Below, in pieces: positions 54,186-62,558 of a DNA stretch of 64,000 nt; within the stretch, counting starts at the first letter, position 1; every line of letters begins with the position of its first letter. Below the pieces are notes generated by a model that did not search any database, was not told the DNA's origin, and saw only the letters and a program-made list of their open reading frames with translations. Position numbers and translations under genes: made by a program. Origin of the DNA: Hominiventricola filiformis (GTDB taxonomy: Bacteria > Bacillota > Clostridia > Lachnospirales > Lachnospiraceae); NCBI RefSeq assembly GCF_020686965.1, contig NZ_JAJEPS010000003.1, positions 62,001 to 126,000 on the forward strand. Direction: 5' to 3'.

Positions 54186-54236
54186 ATCTGATGCTCTCCT
54201 TTCTTATTTCTTCATTTGATGGTTTTATATTATCAG

Positions 54237-55151
54237 TTAATTATCTATTTCACCATTCATGTGCTTGTCCTGCAAATTTCCAATCTTGTCATTGTTGTTT
54301 TTCCCAGCCAGAATCAGTGCTGCAAACATCAGAATACATCCAGCTAGTTTCTGAAGATTCAGTTGTTCTCCCTGGAACAGAACCGAGCAGACCATAGCAA
54401 ACACAGATTCCATGGACAGTAAAATCGAAGAATGTTCCGGTTTCAAATGCTGCTGTCCGAGAAACTGCAGCAAGAAACCAAATGTCGTGCTGAAAATTCC
54501 AAGATACAAAATTGGAAACAGCATCTGTATGTTCCATACTGTTTCCGGCACTGGGCTTCCCATCACCCAGCAGCCAATCCATGCAAATACTGCCGCAAAC
54601 ATTACCTGAAATGTCATCAATTCTATTGCACTGTGTCTTTTTCCGAACACATCAATGGCAAGAATATGAAATGTAAATCCAAGGCTGCCAATCAGAGCCA
54701 CCACATCTCCTTTTCCCATTCCAAAGATTCCGTTTAATGTCAGCAGAAGCAGTCCTACAACTGCCAACAGCACCGGCAAAATCCTGATCTTTCTTTTTCC
54801 TCTGCTATAGATCCAACTAAAAAGGGGGACCTGCACCACATACAACGACGTAATAAAACCAACCTTTCCGGCCGTTGTATCCGCGAATCCAAGCGCTCCC
54901 GTCTGAAAGCACTGGCTGATATACAGAAGAAGACCGAGCACTGCACCCTCAAACAGCAATTCCCTGTCTACCTTTCTTATCTGTTTACGAAACAGCAAAA
55001 CCATCATAGCGACTGCAATGGTATATCTCCATACCATCAGCATATGAAACGGCACAACCGTAAGCGCATCCCTGATAACCACAAACGCAAAACCCCAGAT
55101 TATCGTTGCCAGTAGGATTTCTACTTTCCCCATCGTTTCTTTCTTTTCCAT
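54237..55151 (-). CDS. EamA/DMT-family transporter
   Basis: 304 residues from ATG 55151 (AAGGAG 8 nt upstream) with ten predicted transmembrane helices in two EamA repeats (ATIIWGFAFVVIRDAL at the start of the first; GSLGFTFHILAIDVFGKRHS in the second). Members export amino acids, sugars or their derivatives. Its location inside the catabolic operon suggests efflux of a pathway product or intermediate. A terminator-like hairpin precedes it. Confidence 0.85.
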   Translation of the reverse strand: MEKKETMGKVEILLATIIWGFAFVVIRDALTVVPFHMLMVWRYTIAVAMMVLLFRKQIRKVDRELLFEGAVLGLLLYISQCFQTGALGFADTTAGKVGFITSLYVVQVPLFSWIYSRGKRKIRILPVLLAVVGLLLLTLNGIFGMGKGDVVALIGSLGFTFHILAIDVFGKRHSAIELMTFQVMFAAVFAWIGCWVMGSPVPETVWNIQMLFPILYLGIFSTTFGFLLQFLGQQHLKPEHSSILLSMESVFAMVCSVLFQGEQLNLQKLAGCILMFAALILAGKNNNDKIGNLQDKHMNGEIDN

Positions 55152-55173
55152 TCTCGTTCTCCTTACAAAGTCA

Positions 55174-55206
55174 AAAGGCAGCCAGCAAAAAGCGCTGACT
55201 GCCTTT
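55174..55206 (-). terminator. terminator-like hairpin within the catabolic operon
   Basis: AAAGGCAGCCAGC pairs with GCTGACTGCCTTT (one mismatch); on the minus strand TTTT follows. It separates the first gene (hydroxyacid dehydrogenase) from eamA and would lower expression of the rest. Confidence 0.6.
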
Positions 55207-55220
55207 CTCACTTCAAATAT

Positions 55221-56189
55221 TTATTTTAACGTCTCAGGATTTACCACATTATACGGTTTCTCACCTTTAAGAACCCCGGTAATTCCGGCCAATGCCTCTC
55301 TGCACATTCCAAGTCTTGCTTTCATAGTCAGGCTGGCAATATGCGGCGTCAGCGTTACATTGTCAAGATTCAGCAGATCCGGATTTACATTCGGCTCATC
55401 TTCAAATACATCCAGTGCAGCACCTTTAATTACATGATTTTTCAGTGCGTCTGCAAGAGACTGCTCATCTACGATCTTTCCTCTTGCACAATTTACAAAG
55501 TATGCCGTCGGTTTCATTTTCTTAAAGGTTTCTGCATTGAACAGGTGATGATTTTCCGGAATATACGGCATATGAAGAGAAATGCAGTCTGCATTTTTCA
55601 GAACTTCATCAAACTCCATATAAGTAACACCGAACTCTTCCTCTACTTCCGGTTTTGCGCGAAATTTATCATAGTAAATAACGTTCATCCCAAATCCCTG
55701 TGCTTTGCGACATACACGTTTTCCAATTCTTCCAAATCCAAGGATTCCGAGTGTTGCTCCCTCTACCTGAGTATCACAATCAGAGAAGTTCGGACTCTTC
55801 CAGATACCAGCTCTTACTTCTTTATCGTAGCGGGCAACGCCTCTCATAGCCGCCACAATCAAAGTTGCTGCATGCTCTGCAGTTGCCTCGGTTACCTGGG
55901 TCGGAGTATTTACTACCGGAAGTCCTACCTGAGTCGCGTATTTCCAGTCAATATTATCATAGCCGACACCGAAGTTTGCAATTACTTTCAGATTCTTTGC
56001 CTTGTCAATAATCTTCTGATCACCATCATTATCCAGAATGAAGTAGCCGTCATAATCTTCCACCATATTGTAAGCTTCTTCATAAGTAAATGCATGTTTC
56101 TCTGCAGATGGAACAGTAAACTCAAATTCTCCCTCATACGGTTTCAGGCACTCCTCCGGAACCCATTCTGAAATCAGTATCTTTTTCAT
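55221..56189 (-). CDS. D-isomer 2-hydroxyacid / phosphoglycerate-type dehydrogenase
   Basis: 322 residues from ATG 56189 (AGGAGG 8 nt upstream). NAD-binding GILGFGRIGKRVCRK near 147, catalytic Arg in FVNCARGKIVDE near 234 and His in VTLTPHIASLT near 283; no ACT domain, so unlikely to be a regulated serine-pathway SerA. It is the first gene of the operon divergent from the AraC regulator and probably acts on a hydroxy- or keto-acid in that pathway. Confidence 0.88.
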   Translation of the reverse strand: MKKILISEWVPEECLKPYEGEFEFTVPSAEKHAFTYEEAYNMVEDYDGYFILDNDGDQKIIDKAKNLKVIANFGVGYDNIDWKYATQVGLPVVNTPTQVTEATAEHAATLIVAAMRGVARYDKEVRAGIWKSPNFSDCDTQVEGATLGILGFGRIGKRVCRKAQGFGMNVIYYDKFRAKPEVEEEFGVTYMEFDEVLKNADCISLHMPYIPENHHLFNAETFKKMKPTAYFVNCARGKIVDEQSLADALKNHVIKGAALDVFEDEPNVNPDLLNLDNVTLTPHIASLTMKARLGMCREALAGITGVLKGEKPYNVVNPETLK

Positions 56190-56260
56190 ATTGTTGTCCT
56201 CCTTACTTTGCATCATATTGTACCGTTTTGCACAGCCATTATTTTCAACCTTCTGACGCT

Positions 56261-56289
56261 ATTATAAAAACAAAATCCTTTTTCGTCTA
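56261..56289 (-). promoter_or_regulatory. promoter of the catabolic operon
   Basis: On the minus strand, TATAAT (56261-56266) with a 17-nt spacer to TAGACG (56284-56289), a poor -35 with 4 of 6 matches. A good -10 with a weak -35 is what an activator-dependent promoter looks like. It reads towards the gene starting at 56189. Confidence 0.55.
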
Positions 56290-56310
56290 TATTTGCGTTT
56301 GCCATGGACA

Positions 56311-56390
56311 TTTCTTATCTTGTCATTAAAATTCTCTCCCGATTTCTGTTTATTTTCTTTTCCTATCTTTTCGCATACATTTCCTATCTT
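56311..56390. repeat. three direct repeats, candidate AraC-regulator sites
   Basis: TTTCTTATCTT at 56311-56321, TTTCCTATCTT at 56359-56369 and TTTCCTATCTT at 56380-56390. The last two are identical and start 21 nt apart, two helical turns, as expected of tandem half-sites for an AraC-family protein. They lie between the two divergent promoters. Confidence 0.6.
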
Positions 56391-56411
56391 GCGATTTTTC
56401 TTTCAAACAGA

Positions 56412-56440
56412 TTGACACTTTCGTTTTTCACAAGTAGAAT
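56412..56440 (+). promoter_or_regulatory. promoter of the AraC-family gene
   Basis: TTGACA (56412-56417), 17-nt spacer, TAGAAT (56435-56440). The predicted start near 56447 lies upstream of ATG 56475, which argues against any start codon further 5'. Confidence 0.75.
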
Positions 56441-56474
56441 AAGGATTAAATTAGAAGAGGAGGATTGCATTTCG

Positions 56475-57332
56475 ATGAGTGATGCTACATTTTTATCTCA
56501 GTCAAGCCTATTTGAAGGTGATTACCACTGTATTTTGCACAGTCCTAAGAACGAATTCACTTCTGTGGTACACTACCATGACTTCTATGAAGTAGTGATC
56601 TATCTTGGTAATGCCGGTGTCTTCCAGATTGAAGGTTCCGAATATCTGGTTCGTCGCGGAGACATCGTCCTGATCGACATGTTCAAGCCTCACACCCTCA
56701 TTGCCAATAAGAACAGTTACTATGAACGATTCAGTGTCAGTATTAATCTGAACCTGCTCATTGCTTACAGTACTTCCCGATCTAATCTATTAGATATTTT
56801 CCACAAATGTAGTTCCAGACACCCAATTTATCACCTGAGTGAACCAGAACTTCAAAAATATCTTCGTCTCATGAACGAATTTTCAAAAATTGAACTTAGC
56901 AATGGACAGGATATTCTGGAAAAAGCACTTGTACACCAGATGCTTTCCTACATTTATAGTGATTGCTACTCCGGTGAACATGCAGATGCTACAGATTCTC
57001 GGCACATGGCAATTATTTCCCAGCTGCTACGTTACATTAATCGCAATTTAAGCAATGACTTTACCCTTGCAGAACTGGCCGCTGAAGTCAATTACAGTGA
57101 ATATTATATCTGCCGTCTTTTTAAAAAAATGACCGGTAAGACACTGACCACCTACATTCAGGAAAAACGAATCCATGAAGCTGCCTGTCTCTTAAGAAGC
57201 TATGATTCCATTAACCAGGCTGCTGAACAGGTCGGATTCAACAATTACAGTTATTTTTACAAAACATTCAAAAAGTTCATGGGATGCGGTCCTGCTGAAT
57301 ATCAGGCTCAATACCGAGCTGAAGCAAAATAG
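56475..57332 (+). CDS. AraC-family transcriptional regulator with cupin sensor domain
   Basis: 285 residues from ATG 56475 (GGAGG 11 nt upstream). The frame is open 57 codons further 5', but that part contains the promoter and operator-like repeats and is not credible protein. N-terminal cupin (YHDFYEVVIYLG near 33, RRGDIVLIDMFKPH near 60) is the probable ligand sensor. Two HTH motifs end the protein: FTLAELAAEVNYSEYYICRL and SINQAAEQVGFNNYSYFYKT. Divergent from the catabolic operon, which it likely activates with the pathway substrate. Confidence 0.9.
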   Translation: MSDATFLSQSSLFEGDYHCILHSPKNEFTSVVHYHDFYEVVIYLGNAGVFQIEGSEYLVRRGDIVLIDMFKPHTLIANKNSYYERFSVSINLNLLIAYSTSRSNLLDIFHKCSSRHPIYHLSEPELQKYLRLMNEFSKIELSNGQDILEKALVHQMLSYIYSDCYSGEHADATDSRHMAIISQLLRYINRNLSNDFTLAELAAEVNYSEYYICRLFKKMTGKTLTTYIQEKRIHEAACLLRSYDSINQAAEQVGFNNYSYFYKTFKKFMGCGPAEYQAQYRAEAK

Positions 57333-57375
57333 AAAAAAGCGTTTATTTCTAAAAATCAGAAATAAACGCTTTTTT
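57333..57375. terminator. bidirectional terminator, perfect 18-bp stem
   Basis: Arms 57333-57350 and 57358-57375 are perfect complements (AAAAAAGCG...CGCTTTTTT), loop of 7 nt. It separates the convergent AraC regulator and GntP genes and ends both. Confidence 0.93.
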
Positions 57376-57416
57376 CTTGCTGCCTTTTTTGCAGCTTCTC
57401 TTTGGGGAATGTATCT

Positions 57417-58796
57417 TTACATTAATCCAGGGAGTATATTCTGGAAAAGTGAAAGCACCAATACACATGCTAATATTCCTAATCCGCCTATAAATCCACC
57501 TAATGTCCAGCACCGGAACGTCTCCGGAATGGATATTTTATTAAATCTTCCTATAGACCAGAATCCGGAATCATTCGGCAGAGATAAACCAACACCACCT
57601 GCGCAAATCGCAATTGCTGCCAGTATAGGTGAAACGCTTGCTGCAATAACTGTTGGATACAGGATAGAAGAAGTCGTTGTAATTGCTACAGTAGTGGACC
57701 CCTGTGCCAAACGAATCAACTGTGCCAACACAAAGCCAAGGATCAACACCGGAATACTCAAAGACTGGAATACATTTGCCATATAATCACCAATTCCTGT
57801 TGCCTGAATTACTTTTCCAAATGCACCGCCAGCTCCGGTAATCATCAAAACCAAACCAATCTGATCCAGTGCATGACTCATAATTTCATCCATTCCACGT
57901 TCAATATACGGACGTGTGATAAACATTGCAAATAATACGCCTGTCATCATTGCAAAATTCTTGCCTCCAATAAAAGACAGGATATTAAGTGCTGTACTTC
58001 CTTTCGGAAGGAATAATGCGGAAAAACTTCCCACTACAATCATAACAATCGGCACTAATAGAATGGACAGTGCTTTAAGCGCAGAAATCGTCGCTTTTCC
58101 TTCAGCTTCACCTTCCTCCATCGCCGCCTGTTCCATCAGTTCAGCTTCATCCAGTTCACGTACAAAACCACTCTTTTTCTCCTGACGATCCATATATTTT
58201 CCCCAGAGGATTCCTCCAAAAAGGAAACCTACCAGTCCAGCCAATGTGGAATATACAAAGAACACACCGATATTCAATTGCATATTTTCGCAGACTGCCA
58301 ATGGTCCTGCTGTTGGAATTACACAAGCTGCCGTAATGGATGCTGCCACTGCATAGCAAGATACAAAGGAAAGTCTTGAAATACCTGTTTTGCGGGACAG
58401 TGCACGTACCATAGTAGAGAATAATACTGTAACTACATCTCCAAAAACTGGGATTCCTGCGATGTATGCTGCAATTCCGAGTGCTGCCGGTGAATTTTTT
58501 TCTCCAAACTTATCAATCATTGCATTAGCAATTGCACTGATACCGCCAGATTCAAATAAAAGCATACCCAGCATAACGCCAAATGCAGTTACCATTCCAA
58601 TTCCACCCACGGTTCCGGTGAATCCTGCAGCTACGGTATCCGTAATTTCGGATAAGGGCATCTGCACTAACAATGCCGTCAGAAATGAAGTAAAAATCAG
58701 TGAAACAAATGCATTTAAGCGAAATTTAACGATTGATATTAACAAGAATGCCAAAGCAACTACAAAAATAACAACTAATAATGGTCCTGTTACCAT
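57417..58796 (-). CDS. GntP-family permease
   Basis: 459 residues with about 12-14 hydrophobic segments. GIGMVTAFGVMLGMLLFESGG near 65 and VFGDVVTVLFSTMVRALSRK near 117 are GntP-family features (gluconate/hydroxy-acid:H+ symporters). It lies 25 nt downstream of the amidohydrolase gene and is co-transcribed with it, so the imported compound may be an N-acyl or amide substrate, or the permease may take up a hydroxy acid. A trace of a second copy of the 3' end is at 61455-61477. Confidence 0.86.
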   Translation of the reverse strand: MVTGPLLVVIFVVALAFLLISIVKFRLNAFVSLIFTSFLTALLVQMPLSEITDTVAAGFTGTVGGIGMVTAFGVMLGMLLFESGGISAIANAMIDKFGEKNSPAALGIAAYIAGIPVFGDVVTVLFSTMVRALSRKTGISRLSFVSCYAVAASITAACVIPTAGPLAVCENMQLNIGVFFVYSTLAGLVGFLFGGILWGKYMDRQEKKSGFVRELDEAELMEQAAMEEGEAEGKATISALKALSILLVPIVMIVVGSFSALFLPKGSTALNILSFIGGKNFAMMTGVLFAMFITRPYIERGMDEIMSHALDQIGLVLMITGAGGAFGKVIQATGIGDYMANVFQSLSIPVLILGFVLAQLIRLAQGSTTVAITTTSSILYPTVIAASVSPILAAIAICAGGVGLSLPNDSGFWSIGRFNKISIPETFRCWTLGGFIGGLGILACVLVLSLFQNILPGLM

Positions 58797-58821
58797 AAGA
58801 AACTTCCTCCTCTGTTTTTAT

Positions 58822-60456
58822 CTACTTCGACTGATAAACAGTCTCTCCTCCTAATACTGTACGTAAAACTTTTATTTCTTTTATCTCATCCGTAGGACAC
58901 GTAAAAATATCTCTGTCCAATACAATAAAATCAGCCAATTTTTTCGCTTCCACAGAGCCTTTTATATGCTCTTCAAACTGTCCATATGCCGCCCAGTTTG
59001 TATAAGACTTTACTGCTGCCAACAGTGGAATGCAATTTTGTGCATACCATCCGCTCTCTGGCTTTCCATATTCGTCTTTTCGCGTACACGCTGCGTAAAT
59101 CCCCCAGAACGGATTTCCCGGTGAAGACGGTGCATCCGACCCACCGATAATTTTAATACCTGCCCGGTAGGGGATTCCACTTGCATAAGACCAGACTGCT
59201 CTCTCTGTTCCGATTCTTCGATCTGCCATTGAGCCACTTTTCGGTGCATGAATCGCCTGCATTCCAACCAGTACCCCAAGATCTCTGGTCTGCTTCACCA
59301 TTTTTTCATTCACCAGCTGAAAATGTTCAATACGGAAACGGTGATCCGGATTCCATTCTTTTTTCAGTACAGTTTCATAAGCATCCAGAATCTGTTGGTT
59401 TGCACGATCCCCGATTGCGTGGGTAATCACCTGAAATCCTTTTTTATGCGCCTTTTCCACCAGAGCTTCCATTTCTTCATCTGTATGATTCAGTTTGCCG
59501 CTATGTCCAGGTCGATCACTGTAGTCCTCATACAATGCACCGCTCTGTGCCCCAAAAGAACCATCTGCAAAATATTTAATTGCTCTGACATTCAGATGTT
59601 GATCATATGCTTCTATCACCGGGCCTGTCCGATAATATTCCTCACAGATTCCTCCATCTGATTCTCCAGGAAGTCCACCCAGTGCACAGCTTATCCGGAG
59701 TTTTAATTTTCCTTTCTCATACACAGATTTAATTGCTTCCATATGCTCCTTCGTTACACACATAGCCATCACAGAAGTAATGCCCCACTGGAATAGTTCT
59801 TCCTGTGCACACAGAAGAGCTTCTTCCCTTTCCTGAAGACTCATCGGTGGTATTTTTTCCATGACTAATGTACACGCATTGTCGCTAAGGCATCCGAGAA
59901 CACTTCCGTCCTTCTTCCTCATGATTTCACCGCCCTGAGGATTTTTTGTTTCTTCTGTGATGCCCGCAATCTCAAGTGCCTTTGAATTGACCCAGATCAT
60001 ATGTCCGTCGCATCTTCCCAGTGATACTGGATTTTCCGGTGCAACTGCATCCAGCTCTTCCTTGCTGGGATAAGAAGTATCTTCCCATACTTCATTGTTC
60101 CAGCCAAATACACTCTTAATCCACTGTCCTGGCTTCAATGTACGTACTCTTGCCGCCACATTGGCAAGAATCACATCTTTGGGAAGCCAGAAACAGGGAA
60201 CCTGTGCAGCTACTTCGCCTGCCTGCATCAAGTGCAAATGTCCTTCTATTAATCCCGGAATTACTACTTTTCCTCCAAGATCAATGATCTCCGTATGTTC
60301 ATCCCGCCAGGAAAACACTTCTTCCCTGGTGCCTACACACAAAATATACTGCCCTTTTACTGCAACAGCTTCCCACACCTGCTGTGTTTCGTTCATGGAA
60401 TAAAAAATACCATTATAAAATATTTTCTCTGCTGTAATTAATTTTTTCTTTTTCAT
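58822..60456 (-). CDS. YtcJ-like amidohydrolase (amidohydrolase 3 family)
   Basis: 544 residues. Metal-binding H73-x-H75 in IEGHLHLM, further ligands in VITHAIGDRANQ near 346 and RIEHFQLV near 379, and an Asp in GGSDAPSSPGNPFWG near 450. This is the YtcJ-like branch of amidohydrolases acting on C-N or other bonds of small molecules; substrate unknown. First gene of a two-gene unit with the GntP permease, behind a 30-bp palindrome and near a GntR gene. Confidence 0.85.
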   Translation of the reverse strand: MKKKKLITAEKIFYNGIFYSMNETQQVWEAVAVKGQYILCVGTREEVFSWRDEHTEIIDLGGKVVIPGLIEGHLHLMQAGEVAAQVPCFWLPKDVILANVAARVRTLKPGQWIKSVFGWNNEVWEDTSYPSKEELDAVAPENPVSLGRCDGHMIWVNSKALEIAGITEETKNPQGGEIMRKKDGSVLGCLSDNACTLVMEKIPPMSLQEREEALLCAQEELFQWGITSVMAMCVTKEHMEAIKSVYEKGKLKLRISCALGGLPGESDGGICEEYYRTGPVIEAYDQHLNVRAIKYFADGSFGAQSGALYEDYSDRPGHSGKLNHTDEEMEALVEKAHKKGFQVITHAIGDRANQQILDAYETVLKKEWNPDHRFRIEHFQLVNEKMVKQTRDLGVLVGMQAIHAPKSGSMADRRIGTERAVWSYASGIPYRAGIKIIGGSDAPSSPGNPFWGIYAACTRKDEYGKPESGWYAQNCIPLLAAVKSYTNWAAYGQFEEHIKGSVEAKKLADFIVLDRDIFTCPTDEIKEIKVLRTVLGGETVYQSK

Positions 60457-60496
60457 CCACTTACCTTCTCTTTTATTTCAGCGCGCTTTATTTTGT

Positions 60497-60526
60497 AATT
60501 ACATATTAATATATTAATATGTAATT
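60497..60526. promoter_or_regulatory. 30-bp perfect palindrome, candidate GntR/FCD operator
   Basis: The stretch AATTACATATTAATA and its exact reverse complement meet at 60511/60512 with no spacer. It lies 41 nt upstream of the amidohydrolase ATG, where a promoter is expected, and just downstream of the GntR gene. Its AT content lets it arise more easily by chance than a GC-rich palindrome, but a 30-bp exact match is still exceptional. Confidence 0.7.
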
Positions 60527-60575
60527 TAACATACATAAAATTGCTATTCCCATTTCCCCGATTGTTAAAATACAA

Positions 60576-60616
60576 AAATAAGCCATCTAAATAACCAATA
60601 TTCAGATAGCTTATTT
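60576..60616 (-). terminator. terminator of the GntR gene
   Basis: AAATAAGCCATCT (60576-60588) pairs with AGATAGCTTATTT (60604-60616) with one mismatch; a T-rich run follows on the minus strand. Confidence 0.75.
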
Positions 60617-60623
60617 TTAATTT

Positions 60624-61283
60624 CTATATTTTTGTGAAATATTCCGGATGCATTTTTTGTAATGTTTCTGTTTCTTCAAGGTTAATATCATGATGAACAG
60701 TCAAACATTGCAATAAATGTTCTTTATCTTTCTTTTCAATACAGTCTACAATCTCCCGATGCTGCATAATAGTAGGACTTAAACCAATCAGCTCTGCCTT
60801 AAGCCATCGAAACCGATTTCGTTGCCGACTTGATTTTTCAATAATCTCCCACAATTCATGATGTCCTGCCAGTTGAAACAGCTGCTCATGAAAATCATCA
60901 TCATTTTTCATGAATGACTTTACATCATGCAGCCTCAAATCAATCTCCTGCATCGCCAGAACCTTTTCTGTCTCTTTAAAAGCAGAAATGTTTTTATCAA
61001 TCATTTCCAACAGAATTTCCTTTTCCATTATATGCCGGAAATAAGTCAACTGCTTGATATATTCAATATCAATCTTGGAAACAAATGTACCGCTCTGCGG
61101 AAGAATATTCACCAGTTTCTCTCCCTGTAAAATAATCAATGCCTCACGGATCGGTGTTCGACTGACAGAAAATTCTTCACACAACCGCGCCTCATGAAGT
61201 ACCTCTCCCGGAAGCCATTCCATGTATTCTATTTTATCATGAAATAGTTCTAACACATTTGTGCGAAGTTTTCTTGGTGCCAT
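60624..61283 (-). CDS. GntR-family regulator, FCD (FadR-type) effector domain
   Basis: 219 residues. Winged-helix N-terminus (LHEARLCEEFSVSRTPIREAL near 28-48, the classic GntR helix-turn-helix) and a helical FCD domain (about 90-210) with metal-ligand-like residues D-x-x-x-H (DDDFHEQLF near 127) and HREIVDCIEKKD near 175. FCD regulators respond to organic acids. Most likely controls the adjacent amidohydrolase-GntP unit. AAAGGAG is 13 nt from the ATG, unusually long spacing. Confidence 0.88.
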   Translation of the reverse strand: MAPRKLRTNVLELFHDKIEYMEWLPGEVLHEARLCEEFSVSRTPIREALIILQGEKLVNILPQSGTFVSKIDIEYIKQLTYFRHIMEKEILLEMIDKNISAFKETEKVLAMQEIDLRLHDVKSFMKNDDDFHEQLFQLAGHHELWEIIEKSSRQRNRFRWLKAELIGLSPTIMQHREIVDCIEKKDKEHLLQCLTVHHDINLEETETLQKMHPEYFTKI

Positions 61284-61405
61284 AATTTTATACTTACTCC
61301 TTTATTGTCCGCTTTTAAATACTTTTTTTAATTATAGCATGCTTTTTCTTCTTTAGCCAACAGATAACTTTTACACTTTTTACAAATATTTTAAAATTTT
61401 TCCTT

Positions 61406-61438
61406 CAAAAAAACAACTTCAGAACACTCTCTCTGAAG
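61406..61438 (-). terminator. terminator of the peptide ABC transporter operon
   Basis: CTTCAGA (61418-61424) pairs with TCTGAAG (61432-61438); on the minus strand TTGTTTTTTT follows. Confidence 0.8.
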
Positions 61439-61446
61439 CTGTTTCT

Positions 61447-61520
61447 TTTGGGAGAATATATCTTTACATTAATCAAGAAAGCAGAAACAGCGAACCTGTG
61501 CAACTACTTTGCCAGCCTAC
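61447..61520 (-). pseudogene. deletion remnant of an amidohydrolase-GntP gene pair
   Basis: Two adjoining pieces resemble two sites of the neighbouring locus in the same order and orientation. 61479-61520 matches the amidohydrolase coding sequence at 60184-60226 (37 of 43 columns, one gap), still reading like its residues around VAAQVPCF. 61455-61477 matches the end of the GntP gene and its flank at 57408-57430 (21 of 23), including the last codons and TAA. About 2.7 kb between them is missing. It is best read as the scar of a diverged second copy that lost its middle. Confidence 0.7.
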
Positions 61521-61526
61521 TCTCTT

Positions 61527-62546
61527 TTACAGCATAATCTTTTCTGCAGTCTTCTCCAATTCTCTTGACTTTTCAGCAAAATGACATGCAACACAATGTC
61601 CATTCCCCATATCTCTCATTTCCGGACTTTGCTTATGACAAATTTCCTGACTCATCCAGCATCTCGTTGCAAATCGGCAACAATTCTCCTTCGGATTGAT
61701 CGGACTGGGAACATCTCCTTTCAAGACAATTCTATTTACTTTGCTTCCATCTGTCCTAACCTGCGGTACTGCTGAAAGAAGTGCAATCGAATAAGGATGC
61801 ATGGTATTGGCAAATAACTCATCCGTCTCTGCAGTTTCCACAATCTGTCCTAAATACATAACTGCAATTTTATGTGAAATATGACGCACTACACTCAGAT
61901 CATGAGAAATAAACAGATAGGAAATATTCATTTGCTTCTGTAATTTCATAAGAAGATTTATAATCTTAGCCTGAATCGATACATCCAAAGAGGATACCGG
62001 CTCATCACAAACAATAAAATCCGGCTTCAATGATAATGCTCTCGCAATACCAACTACCTGACGCATTCCTCCATCCAATTCATGAGGGTAGTGATCCAAA
62101 AGGTCTTCTGAAATGCCAACCATCTTACATAATTCGCTTATTTTTTCATCAACCTCTTTTTTGTCTTTAATTCCATGAATCTCATAAGCATCTTTCAGCG
62201 TATCTTTTATCATCTTTTTCGGATTCAGAGAAGAATACGGATCTTGGAAAATCATTTGTATATGCCTCCGCAGTTCCATACTTTCCTCTCCAGATGCCTC
62301 GAAAATATTTTTTCCCTTAAACAGAAGTTCTCCGCCTGTTGCTTCATGCAGTCTTAATACAAGATTTCCAACTGTACTCTTTCCACAGCCAGACTCGCCT
62401 ACCAGCCCCAAAGTTTCTCCTGCATTCAAAGAAAAGTTTACTCCATCTACTGCATGCAGCACTCCTCTTCCTTTAATTTTAAAATGCTTTTTTAAATTTA
62501 CTGCCTGCACTAATGCCTGCTGTTTATCCATACTTTTGTTTTCCAT
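61527..62546 (-). CDS. peptide/nickel-type ABC transporter ATPase (OppF/DppF)
   Basis: 339 residues from ATG 62546 (GAGG 8 nt upstream; a GTG 9 nt earlier is open). Walker A GESGCGKST near 54, signature seen as LDGGMRQVVGIARAL (usually SGGQ) near 160, Walker B FIVCDEPVSSLD near 178. The C-terminal oligopeptide-transporter extension has four cysteines (CCRFATRCWMSQEIC ... HCVACHF). Third gene of the visible dpp-type operon. Confidence 0.92.
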   Translation of the reverse strand: MENKSMDKQQALVQAVNLKKHFKIKGRGVLHAVDGVNFSLNAGETLGLVGESGCGKSTVGNLVLRLHEATGGELLFKGKNIFEASGEESMELRRHIQMIFQDPYSSLNPKKMIKDTLKDAYEIHGIKDKKEVDEKISELCKMVGISEDLLDHYPHELDGGMRQVVGIARALSLKPDFIVCDEPVSSLDVSIQAKIINLLMKLQKQMNISYLFISHDLSVVRHISHKIAVMYLGQIVETAETDELFANTMHPYSIALLSAVPQVRTDGSKVNRIVLKGDVPSPINPKENCCRFATRCWMSQEICHKQSPEMRDMGNGHCVACHFAEKSRELEKTAEKIML

Positions 62547-62558
62547 AGTACACACCTC

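Noticed and set aside
56304..56474. N-terminal extension of the AraC-family regulator (57 more codons)
   Set aside because: The segment contains a consensus promoter and operator-like repeats, and the good ribosome binding site is before 56475.
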